Assembly: GCA_965206615.1 (NCBI GenBank) | Contig: CBDBKI010000005.1 | Location: 3,224,001-3,288,000 of the forward strand | Direction of reading: 5' to 3' | Origin: VXNE01 sp965206615 | GTDB taxonomy: Bacteria > Pseudomonadota > Gammaproteobacteria > Pseudomonadales > Azotimanducaceae | Length of the DNA stretch: 64,000 nt | Made by a program: the position numbers and the translations under genes | Notes under the pieces: model-generated | Told to the model about the DNA's origin: nothing | Database searches by the model: none | What the model saw: only the letters and a program-made list of their open reading frames with translations | Shown here: one piece after another, positions 55,465-63,456 of the stretch | How the letters are laid out: every line of letters begins with the position of its first letter | Numbering within the stretch: position 1 is the first letter of the stretch

Positions 55465-56438
55465 CGCGTGAGCGTCAGTTCCATGTCGTCGGCGCCCTCC
55501 AGGGCGACCCGCCAGATGGGCCGGCGTCGACTCGCGCGAACGAGCGCTGCCTCCACGCCGGCGCGGGTGCGGCGCGGAAACTGGTAGAGCGCGACGGTCG
55601 TAAAGACCGTCAGCGCTTCCTCTTCGGGTGCGGCAGCCAGGAGCCCGGGCAGCAGTTCGCCGGCATCGCCCCGCAGCAGTCGTACCGGCTGCCGTGCGAG
55701 TTCCTGCGCCGCGTCGAGCAGCCGGCGATGCCGCTCGACATGCTCCGGCCAGATGAGGGCCCGCAGCCACAGGACGGCGTCCGGGTCCTGCGCGTCGATG
55801 GGGTTCAGGTCCACACCGGTACGTCCGCCCACCGGAATGCAGTCCGCGATCTTCGGCACTGCGTCGCCGCGCAACTCGGCCTCGAGTTGCACCGGCGCCT
55901 CGGCATCGCCCCAACGCCGGACCTCCCGACCGGAACGAAGGTAGCGCACCCCGTAACGGTCGAAGTTCAGGTTGAGCCCGGCGCTCGCACCGAGGTCGAT
56001 CAGGGACAACCGGCCTTCCGCCTCGTTCGCGACTTGGGAGAAGGCGGGCAGGAGACAGGTGCAACGGCGGACGACATTGGTCTGCGTGCGTCGCGTGCGT
56101 ACCAGTTCGACCAACGTATCGCGGTGTTCGCGGCAGAAGTCCCGGAACGCCCCGGCGGCAGGTTCCATCGGTCGCGGTGCGCCGGAGACGATCGGATAGT
56201 GCTGCCCGAGCGCATGCTCGGCCCCTTGCAGCAGCAGGTACTGGACCGCGCCGAACAGCATGTTGGGCGGTGGCTGGCGCGGGCGTGTTCGCGCCGCGAT
56301 CCCGAGCAGCTCGGGATCCTCGGAGACCGCGTAGGCGAGTTCGGCGTACAACGGCGACGACAGTTCCATCGCCTCCACCCGCGCGAACCGGTGGAACAGC
56401 GCGCGCAGACGCTCCGGCGTCATCGCTGCGGACGACAT
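55380..56438 (-). CDS. DUF2332 family protein
   Basis: Protein of 352 residues recognised as DUF2332 by ARVEAMELSSPLYAELA, PPPNMLFGAVQYLLL, the region LSLIDLGASAGLNLNFDRYG and the terminal HGWWLEWL. The DLGASAGLNL run resembles a SAM-binding glycine loop, so a methyltransferase-like fold is possible; no activity is established. The ATG at 56438 or 56423 is the start; the frame open further upstream is antisense shadow. Its 3' end overlaps the MFS gene. Confidence 0.88.
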   Translation of the reverse strand: MSSAAMTPERLRALFHRFARVEAMELSSPLYAELAYAVSEDPELLGIAARTRPRQPPPNMLFGAVQYLLLQGAEHALGQHYPIVSGAPRPMEPAAGAFRDFCREHRDTLVELVRTRRTQTNVVRRCTCLLPAFSQVANEAEGRLSLIDLGASAGLNLNFDRYGVRYLRSGREVRRWGDAEAPVQLEAELRGDAVPKIADCIPVGGRTGVDLNPIDAQDPDAVLWLRALIWPEHVERHRRLLDAAQELARQPVRLLRGDAGELLPGLLAAAPEEEALTVFTTVALYQFPRRTRAGVEAALVRASRRRPIWRVALEGADDMELTLTRYRDGAAMPADLLARASPHGWWLEWLAP

Positions 56439-56464
56439 GTCAGCGCGCGGCGCAACGGCGTCCG

Positions 56465-57421
56465 TCAGAACAACGCGACCGGATTGACCGGCGAACCCGT
56501 CCCGCGCTTGATCCGTAGCGGCGCCAAGGTGAAGAAGAACTCCCAGCGTCCGTGCTCGGCGCATGCCGCGGCCAGGGCGTCGAGGCGCAGGTTGTCCAGC
56601 AGATGCAACCCGATCGCCACGATGCCGCACTGGTGAATGGGCATGGGCCAGCGTTCCGTGTCCGCGTTGGGCATGGCGTCCGAGACCCCGTCCGAGCCGA
56701 GCACGGCGACGCGCCGCTCGTGCAGCCAGGAGACCGCCCGCGCGTCGAGACCGGCGAGGCCCTCCAAGGGCGACCAGGCGCCCATGGCCCGCCGGCGGGC
56801 GTCCCGGCCCGTGGCGATGAGCAGGATGTCCCCCTCGCCCGCCCGAACGCCTTGCGCTTCCTCCGCGGCTTCGAGGTCCGCCGGCGACACGCGCGCGCCG
56901 ATGTCGAGCCAGTCGACGCCCTTCAGGCGCGGGATGTCGAGCAGCACGCCGCGCCCGGAAATGCCGTCCCGGGCCGCCATGATGCTGTTCCTGCGGGCGC
57001 CCGTGCTCTTCACCTCGCTCGCACTGAAACCGTTGTACATCGTCTCGTTGACGAAGACGTGGCACAGCGCGTCGATGTGTGACACGGCCATCCCGTGGAA
57101 CGCGACGCCGATGAAGTCCATGGCGGATTCCATCCCCGGGATGCCGGTCTCGGTACAGGCGTCCCCGGCCACCACCATCATGTGCTGGGCGGGGCGGGGA
57201 TTGTCGGGCGCCGGACGCGTCGGAAATTCGAGGGCACAACTCACGGCGGCACCGCTGTTCACCAGGCGCGCGGCTGCGGCCACCTTGTCGGGCGTGATGT
57301 AGTTGAGCGCGCCACGCTCGTCGTCCGCACCCCACCTGCCCCAGTTCTTCACCGACTCGAACAGCTCCTCGAGGTCGGCCGTGGTGGGCAGGGATCGATC
57401 GTCCCGGGCCTGCAGTTTCAT
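56465..57421 (-). CDS. Cyclase-family metal-dependent hydrolase
   Basis: Protein of 318 residues of the cyclase (PF04199, kynurenine formamidase-like) family. The metal motif appears as SHIDALCHV, a longer-spaced variant of the HxGTHxD type, and later ligands are expected near GSDGVSD and HQCGIVAIGLHLLD. Such enzymes hydrolyse amides or lactones of aromatic or cyclic compounds. AAGGAGG lies 5 nt before the ATG. It is transcribed with DUF2332 downstream after 26 nt. Confidence 0.9.
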   Translation of the reverse strand: MKLQARDDRSLPTTADLEELFESVKNWGRWGADDERGALNYITPDKVAAAARLVNSGAAVSCALEFPTRPAPDNPRPAQHMMVVAGDACTETGIPGMESAMDFIGVAFHGMAVSHIDALCHVFVNETMYNGFSASEVKSTGARRNSIMAARDGISGRGVLLDIPRLKGVDWLDIGARVSPADLEAAEEAQGVRAGEGDILLIATGRDARRRAMGAWSPLEGLAGLDARAVSWLHERRVAVLGSDGVSDAMPNADTERWPMPIHQCGIVAIGLHLLDNLRLDALAAACAEHGRWEFFFTLAPLRIKRGTGSPVNPVALF

Positions 57422-57526
57422 GGTTTCCTCCTTCCTGCGATCGATACTATCCCGTCACGTACACCGGCGGCACGGCCGCGGCCCTCCCACTTGTCAGCCG
57501 ACCCACGAGCGGGCATCGTGCTCCGC

Positions 57527-58123
57527 ATGAGCCAGCACATCGCCATTCCCGGTCCCGCCGGCGTTCTCGAAGCCCACGTGGAAGCCGGTCCGGGCGACCG
57601 CTGGGCCATCCTCTGTCACCCGCATCCGCTCTATGGCGGCAGCATGCAGGACGCAGTCCTCGACACGGCGGCCGCCGTGCTGGCGGAACAGGACATCGGT
57701 ACGGTCCGCTTCAACTTCCGCGGCGTCGGCGGCAGCGACGGGCACTACGACGAGGGGCGCGGTGAGGCGGACGATCTCGTCGCCGTGCGCGACTGGCTCG
57801 CCGCGGAGCACGCGCCCGGCGAGCTGTGGCTCGGCGGGTACTCCTTCGGTTCGAACGTCGTGTGGCGCGCCCGGGCCCGGATCCCGGAGGCCCGGCGCAT
57901 CGTGTTGATCGCGCCGCCGGTCGGCGCCATGGATTTCGCGGCGCCGGCCGACCCGGAACCGGCGCAGGTCACGGTCGTGGCCGGCACCCGGGATGCCTTC
58001 CTGGACCTCGACGTCCTTCGGCAGTGGTCGGCGGACCGCTGCGAGATCCGCACGGTGGACGGTGCGGATCACTTCTTCGCGGGACGCTCAGACGCCCTCG
58101 CCGAGGTACTCCGCGAGTCGTGA
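57527..58123 (+). CDS. Small alpha/beta hydrolase, COG2945-type
   Basis: Protein of 198 residues. The motif CHPHPLYGGSMQDAVLD and RFNFRGVGGSDG are hallmarks of this group, and the nucleophile lies in GGYSFGS. The Asp is in AGTRDAFLDLD and the His in GADHFF. Substrate unknown. A longer frame upstream to 57095 lies antisense to the cyclase gene and was rejected. Confidence 0.92.
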   Translation: MSQHIAIPGPAGVLEAHVEAGPGDRWAILCHPHPLYGGSMQDAVLDTAAAVLAEQDIGTVRFNFRGVGGSDGHYDEGRGEADDLVAVRDWLAAEHAPGELWLGGYSFGSNVVWRARARIPEARRIVLIAPPVGAMDFAAPADPEPAQVTVVAGTRDAFLDLDVLRQWSADRCEIRTVDGADHFFAGRSDALAEVLRES

Positions 58124-58200
58124 CGCCTTCCGCCAGCGCCCCCCTTTCAGACAGGCGCGGGACCGGTGATACCATCCGCGCTCCTTCGCTGGAGATCCTC

Positions 58201-59064
58201 ATGAGAGACGTAGCAGGAAAGGTCGCGTTCGTCACCGGCGCCGCCAGTGGCATGGGCCTCGCGATGGCGCGATCCTTCGCGGCGGCCGGCATGCAGGTCG
58301 CCCTGGCCGACATCGAGGAGGACGCTCTGCAGCGCGCGCACGCCTCTTTCGGGCCAGGCAACGCCGACACCATCGCCCTGCCGCTCGACGTCACCGACCG
58401 CGACGCCATGGCCGAGGCCGCCGACCGCACCGAGGCGGCCTTCGGGAAGATCCACGTGCTCTGCAACAACGCCGGGGTGGCCATCAGCGCCTCGTTCGCC
58501 GATACGGCATACGCGGACTGGGACTGGGTGCTCGGCGTCAACCTGCAGGGCGTGATCAACGGCGTGGCGACCATCCTGCCGCGCATCGCCGCCCACGGCG
58601 AAGGCGGCCACGTCGTCAACACGGCCTCCGTGGCCGGCCTGCTGGCGTTCGGGCGTGCCGGCATCTACAACACCTCGAAGTTCGCCGTACTCGGCATGTC
58701 CGAGGCCATGCGGGCGGACCTGGCGGAACAGGACATCGGCGTCTCGGTGCTGTGCCCCGGTTTCGTCAACACGGGCATATTCCAGTCCGAACGCAACCGG
58801 CCCGCCGCGCTGGAGACCGCAACCGATGCCCTCATCGCCGACCCGGAGGATCCGGAACTCGACCCGGAGACGCGGGCGGCGCTGCAGGAAGCCGAGTGGA
58901 TCGAACCGGACATCGTCGGCGACATGGTCCTGCACGCCATCCGGGAAAACGAGGGGTTCATCTTCACGCACCCGCAGTTCGAACCGATGGTCGAGGGACG
59001 GCACGCCGAGATCGTCGCTTCGTTCGAGCGCTGGCGCGCCTGGCGCGAGCGCCACGGCATCTGA
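58201..59064 (+). CDS. Short-chain dehydrogenase/reductase, first tandem copy
   Basis: NAD(P)-dependent oxidoreductase of 287 residues. The cofactor motif is TGAASGMG (residues 12-19), NNAG follows, and the catalytic Ser-Tyr-Lys are in NTASVAGLL and YNTSK. A C-terminal extension ends in FIFTHPQFEPMVEGRHAEIVASF. It is clearly a paralogue of the next gene, arisen by tandem duplication. Confidence 0.93.
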   Translation: MRDVAGKVAFVTGAASGMGLAMARSFAAAGMQVALADIEEDALQRAHASFGPGNADTIALPLDVTDRDAMAEAADRTEAAFGKIHVLCNNAGVAISASFADTAYADWDWVLGVNLQGVINGVATILPRIAAHGEGGHVVNTASVAGLLAFGRAGIYNTSKFAVLGMSEAMRADLAEQDIGVSVLCPGFVNTGIFQSERNRPAALETATDALIADPEDPELDPETRAALQEAEWIEPDIVGDMVLHAIRENEGFIFTHPQFEPMVEGRHAEIVASFERWRAWRERHGI

Positions 59065-59116
59065 ATCACTCGCCGGTGCGTGTCCGTCACGCTCCGGCCG
59101 ACAAGGAGACGCAGGC

Positions 59117-59977
59117 ATGAAGGACGTAGCAGGCAAAGTGGCGTTCGTTACCGGGGCGGCCAGTGGCATGGGGCTGACGATGGCGCGGTCGTTCGCCGCG
59201 GCCGGCATGAAGGTCGTCCTCGCGGACATCGAGGAAGAAGCGCTCGAGCGAGCCCGGGCTTCCTTCGGGCCCACCAACGCCGATGTCATCGCCATCCGCG
59301 TCGACGTGACGGACCGTGAGGCCATGGCCGCGGCGGCCGATCGCACCGAAGAAGCGTTCGGCAAGGTCCATGTCCTCTGCAACAACGCCGGTGTCGCCGT
59401 CAGCGGGTCCATTGCCGACATGGCGTACACCGACTGGGACTGGGTCGTCGGCGTGAACCTGAACGGCGTCGTGAACGGCGTGCAGACCTTCCTGCCGCGA
59501 ATCCTGGCCCATGGCGAGGGCGGCCACATCGTCAACACCGCCTCCCTGGCGGGGCTCCTGCCGTTCGCCAGGCTCGGCGTCTACAACACCACCAAGTTCG
59601 CGGTGGTCGGCATGTCCGAGGCCCTGCGCGCCGACCTTGCGGAACGGAACGTGGGTGTCTCCGTGCTGTGTCCGGGTGTCGTCAACACCAACATCTTCGA
59701 TTCGGGCCGCAACCGTCCCGAGGCGCTGCAGTCGGATACCGATACGTCAGCGATATCCACGCCCGACGTCGAGGAGATTCAGGCGCGCCTCCGGGAGGCT
59801 CTGACGCACGTTCTCGAACCCGATGTCGTCGGCGACATGGTGCTGCATGCCATCCAGGAGGACGAGGCCTACATCTTCACCCACCCCGAGTTCGAGGAGG
59901 CCGTAAACGCACGCCAGGAGGAGGTCGCCGCTTCGTTCGCCCGTTGGCAGGCGTACCGGGAGCAGCAAGGCATCTGA
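59117..59977 (+). CDS. Short-chain dehydrogenase/reductase, second tandem copy
   Basis: Protein of 286 residues with the same domain plan as the gene before it: TGAASGMG, NNAG, NTASLAGLL and YNTTK for cofactor and catalysis, and a matching C-terminal tail EAYIFTHPEFEEA. Large stretches are identical in both proteins, which suggests a recent duplication. The substrate-loop region (after NRPEALQSDT) differs most, so the copies may differ in substrate. GGAGAC precedes the ATG. Confidence 0.93.
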   Translation: MKDVAGKVAFVTGAASGMGLTMARSFAAAGMKVVLADIEEEALERARASFGPTNADVIAIRVDVTDREAMAAAADRTEEAFGKVHVLCNNAGVAVSGSIADMAYTDWDWVVGVNLNGVVNGVQTFLPRILAHGEGGHIVNTASLAGLLPFARLGVYNTTKFAVVGMSEALRADLAERNVGVSVLCPGVVNTNIFDSGRNRPEALQSDTDTSAISTPDVEEIQARLREALTHVLEPDVVGDMVLHAIQEDEAYIFTHPEFEEAVNARQEEVAASFARWQAYREQQGI

Positions 59978-60046
59978 GGGCGGTCCGGGCTGCTTCCGAC
60001 GCGTTCTCAATCCGGTGGACGACGGACGTGACGCGCGCAGCGCCGC

Positions 60047-60832
60047 TCAGCAGATCCCGATCAGCGCGTCGAGCACCTCGTTCGGACGCTCGCTCAGCAT
60101 CGCGTGGCCACACCCGGTGAGCCGCACGATGCGGGCGTCCGGCAACGCGCCCGCCACGTCGACGCCGGCCCTCATCGGTGTCATGCGGTCCGCGTCTCCA
60201 GCGATCACGAGGGACGGGGCGCGAACCTGTCCGGACATCGCGCTCGGGTCGAAAGCGTTGCAGGCAGCCAGGTCGGCATGGAACACACCCGGCGCCGAAC
60301 GCTCGATGAGGCGTTCCCCGGCTGCCAGCATCCAGACTCCGGGATTGGGGTTTCCGCCCAGCGTACCGCCGGGGCTGTGGCTCCAGGCGTTGGCCATCTC
60401 GATGGCCGCATGGTCGTCGTCCGCGGCCGCGTCGAGCAGCATGTCGGTGACGGGCATGGGGACCGACGTACCGAGAAGCGCGAGGGCACGGCAGCGCGCC
60501 GCATGGTCCACGGCGAACCGATAGGCCACGAGCGAGCCCATGCTGTGCCCGACGATCGCCGCCGTCTCGACCCCGAGCGCAGCGCACACGGAATCCAGCC
60601 AGTCGCTCATCGCCTCGATGCTCGCCAGCGGCGGCCCTTCCGAGCGCCCGTGCCCAGGGAGGTCCACGGCGAGCACGCGATACCCCTGGCGGGCGAAATA
60701 CCGACTCGGCAACACCCAGACGGTGTGGTCCATGCCCGCCCCGTGGACGAACATCACGGCCGGCGCGTCCCTGCCGGCACGGCCCGTTCCCGTGCCCGCG
60801 AAAGCCTGCTTGCCATCGACCGGGAACCTCAT
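60047..60832 (-). CDS. Alpha/beta hydrolase
   Basis: Protein of 261 residues with oxyanion region VHGAGMDHTVW, the nucleophile elbow GHSMGS, an Asp in IAGDADRMTP and the His in GCGHAMLSERPN. The start overlaps the stop of the upstream sulfhydrylase gene as ATGA, so both are co-translated. The link to sulfur metabolism is suggestive only. Confidence 0.93.
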   Translation of the reverse strand: MRFPVDGKQAFAGTGTGRAGRDAPAVMFVHGAGMDHTVWVLPSRYFARQGYRVLAVDLPGHGRSEGPPLASIEAMSDWLDSVCAALGVETAAIVGHSMGSLVAYRFAVDHAARCRALALLGTSVPMPVTDMLLDAAADDDHAAIEMANAWSHSPGGTLGGNPNPGVWMLAAGERLIERSAPGVFHADLAACNAFDPSAMSGQVRAPSLVIAGDADRMTPMRAGVDVAGALPDARIVRLTGCGHAMLSERPNEVLDALIGIC

Positions 60833-62136
60833 CTCTGCGACCTCCTGAGCGCGCCGTTCAGGTCATCGACCAGGTCGGCCGGATCCTCCAGCCCGACGGA
60901 CAGCCGCACCAGGCCCTCCCCGATCCCCGCGGCCGCGAGCGCGTCCGCATCCATCCGATGGTGCGTGGTGCTCGCGGGATGAATGACCAGGGACTTGGCG
61001 TCCCCGACGTTGGCGAGGTGGGAGAACAGGTTCAGGCCTTCGATGAACTTCCGACCCGCCGGACGGCCGCCCTTGATCTCGAAACCGAATACGGCGCCGG
61101 CACCGCGCGGCAGAAGCTCCTTTGCCAACTGGTGGTCGGGATGGCCTTCGAGGTCCGGGTAACCCACCGACTCCACCGCCGCGTGTCCGACGAGGAAGCT
61201 GGCGATCTGCCGCGCGTTGTCGACATGCCGCTGCATCCTGAGCGGCAGCGTCTCGAGCCCCTGCAGGATGTGGAACGCCGTGGTGGGCGCCATGCAGGCG
61301 CCGAAGTCCCGGATGCCCTCCTTGCGCGCCCGGGTGATGAACGCCTGCGGCCCGAATTCCTCGGCGAACACGAGATCGTGAAACCCCCCGTACGGCTCGG
61401 CCAGCGTTGGATACCGGCCGGAACCTTCCCAGTCGAAGGTACCGCCGTCCACCACCAGGCCACCGATGACCACGCCGTGCCCGCTCAGGAACTTGGTCGC
61501 CGAGTGGAAGACGATGTCGGCCCCGAAATCGAACGGCCGGCACAGCCAGGGCGTGGTGAACGTGGAGTCGATCATCAGGGCGATACCCGCGTCGTGGGCC
61601 ACCTCCGCAACCGCCGGGACATTCAGCACCTCGAGTCCCGGGTTGCCCAGAATCTCCCCGAAGAGCAGTTTGGTCTCCGGCCGGATCGCCGCACGGAAGG
61701 CGTCCGGAGAACGTGGATCGACAAAAGTGGTCTCGATGCCGAACCGCGGCAGGGTGTACTCGAGCAGGTTGTGCGAACCGCCGTACAGGGACCGCGAGGC
61801 CACGATGTGATCCCCGGCGGAGCAGACCGTCACGATCGCGAGGTGCATGGCGGCCTGCCCGCTCGCCGTCGCGATCGCGCCGACACCGCCTTCGAGGGCG
61901 CTGATGCGCTCTTCAAGCACCGCATTCGTGGGGTTCGACAACCTCGAGTAGACGTGACCGGCGCGTTCGATGTTGAACAGCCCCACCGCGTGGTCGGTGT
62001 CGGGGAACACGAACGAGGCGCTCTGGTAGATGGGCGTCGCCCGCGCCCCGGTGGCGGGATCCGGCGCCTGGCCCGCGTGCAGCGTCAAGGTGTCGAATCC
62101 GGTCCGGCGGGGCGCCCTGTGCGTCTTGTCGGTCAT
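60829..62136 (-). CDS. metY: O-acetylhomoserine sulfhydrylase-type PLP enzyme
   Basis: Cys/Met-metabolism PLP enzyme of 435 residues. The PLP Lys lies in HSATKFLSGHG, phosphate-binding residues in YSRLSNPTN and SGQAA, and the Asp in MIDSTFTTPW. Length over 420 and the FHDLVFAEEFGPQAFI insertion match MetY, which forms homocysteine from O-acetylhomoserine and sulfide. Close relatives use O-succinylhomoserine, so the substrate is not certain. The ATG at 62136 (MTDKTHRAPRR) was chosen. It is divergent from the AhpD-like gene. Confidence 0.92.
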   Translation of the reverse strand: MTDKTHRAPRRTGFDTLTLHAGQAPDPATGARATPIYQSASFVFPDTDHAVGLFNIERAGHVYSRLSNPTNAVLEERISALEGGVGAIATASGQAAMHLAIVTVCSAGDHIVASRSLYGGSHNLLEYTLPRFGIETTFVDPRSPDAFRAAIRPETKLLFGEILGNPGLEVLNVPAVAEVAHDAGIALMIDSTFTTPWLCRPFDFGADIVFHSATKFLSGHGVVIGGLVVDGGTFDWEGSGRYPTLAEPYGGFHDLVFAEEFGPQAFITRARKEGIRDFGACMAPTTAFHILQGLETLPLRMQRHVDNARQIASFLVGHAAVESVGYPDLEGHPDHQLAKELLPRGAGAVFGFEIKGGRPAGRKFIEGLNLFSHLANVGDAKSLVIHPASTTHHRMDADALAAAGIGEGLVRLSVGLEDPADLVDDLNGALRRSQR

Positions 62137-62273
62137 CGCGGTCCTCGCGTCGAGCGTTGGCCCGATGGTACCCGACAAGTGTTCCGGGCTCGCATGGCGC
62201 AAGCGCCACGTCCGGCGTCGCGCCCGGCCTCGCAGTCTTGCCGTTCCCGCAGCGCGACTGATAGTCTGACCGC

Positions 62274-63371
62274 ATGTATGAGACGCACTACCCGGTCCGA
62301 GCGGACCTCAGGGACAAGCATGCGGAGGCCTGGCGGCTGATCGCCCGCCCCGGCCCTTTCTGGAGCGCCCAGGCACGGGTGCAGATGGTGCACGAAGCCC
62401 GGGCGGCGCTGTCGTGCGGTCTCTGCCGCCGACGCAAGGATGCGCTGTCGCCGAACCTCGTACAGGGAACGCACGACGCGGCCAGTGCCCTCCCCGCGGC
62501 CGTGATCGACATGATCCATCGCGTCCGCACGGACCCGGCGCGCATGACGAAATCCGTCTTCGACGGAGTGCTCGACGCGGGTATCCCGGCGGAAAGCTAC
62601 CTTGAGGCCGTGTCGGTGGTGTGCACGTCGGTCATCGTCGATACCTTCCACAATGCGCTCGGCCTCGCTGCCCCCGCGACGCTGCCCCCGGAACCCGGCG
62701 AGCCCACCGGCCAGGAACCCCCGCAGGTGGAGGATGCCGGAGCGTGGGTGCCGCTGACGGCGGCCGAGGTGGAGGACGGAACGTTCGGACTGCCACGGGC
62801 GCCCAATATCGGCCGCGCCATGGGGCTCGTTCCCGGTGCGGTGGCGCTCTTCTTCCTGACCTTCCGCAGCCATTACGCGTTGCGGGACATTCCACTGGAC
62901 ATCAGCCAGGCCCAGGCAGAGTTCATCGCCTCGCGCGTCTCGGCGCTGAACGAGTGCTTCTACTGAACCACCGCACACACCATGCTGCTCCGGGCGAGCG
63001 GCGAGCGAGACAATCAGGACTACGATCTTGCCGCGGTCACCGACGACCAGGCCGATTCCGGCGTGCCGCACTCCGCGACGATCCGCGCCCTGACCGAGGC
63101 GGCCGTGGGCGGGCGCTGGCAGGAACTGGGCACTCTGCGCGACGCGGCCAGCGCCGTCCTGGGCGAGCCGGCCATGGTGGACGTACTGACCGTCGCATCG
63201 GGTTTCAACGGCATCACGCGGGTCGCGGATGCCACGGGCATCCCGCTCGATGACAGGGCGCGGACCGCCACCGAGGAAATGCGGTCCGCGGTGGGCATCG
63301 ACCGGTTCGACTACGCGCACAAGAGCGCGCGTTACGATTCCGCGCCGGAGATGCGTCAGGCCCTGACGTAG
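62274..63371 (+). CDS. AhpD/CMD-like two-domain protein with an in-frame UGA, candidate selenoprotein
   Basis: Read through one TGA (62964-62966), this frame encodes 365 residues with two carboxymuconolactone decarboxylase/AhpD-like domains. Domain 1 has SCGLCRRRKDAL (CxxC). Domain 2 runs from LDISQAQAEFIASRVSALNE into CFY-[TGA]-TTAH, so the TGA is residue 231 and fills the second Cys of the C-x-x-C-x-x-x-H motif. After it the frame stays open for 135 codons with family-like DVLTVASGFNGITRVADATGIPLD. The only downstream ATG (62982) has no Shine-Dalgarno. AhpD-like enzymes reduce peroxides through this Cys pair. A nonsense mutation is the alternative. No selA, selB or selC is in the window. 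Confidence 0.75.
62984..63002 (+). promoter_or_regulatory. Candidate bacterial SECIS element
   Basis: A hairpin with stem GCUGCUC/GAGCGGC (7 pairs, one G-U; an eighth U-G pair extends outward) and loop CGGGC begins 17 nt after the UGA. The loop GG starts 25 nt after the UGA. Bacterial SECIS hairpins lie inside the coding sequence just after UGA, with a small apical loop starting in G residues. The fit is by inspection; GC-rich DNA forms hairpins readily. Confidence 0.55.
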
Positions 63372-63456
63372 CGGCTGTTTGGCGGCGCGCCGTGCTCGCC
63401 GTGAACACCTGTTGGCCAGTACCCCGTGACCGCGGTCACGGCGCAAGAGGTGTCGC

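Noticed and set aside
57095..57526. N-terminal extension of the small hydrolase
   Set aside because: It lies antisense to the cyclase gene; the protein homology begins at the ATG at 57527.
62982..63371. Separate gene starting at the ATG after the in-frame TGA
   Set aside because: There is no Shine-Dalgarno, it begins in the middle of a CMD domain, and it is in phase with the upstream frame. Read-through or a nonsense mutation explains it better.
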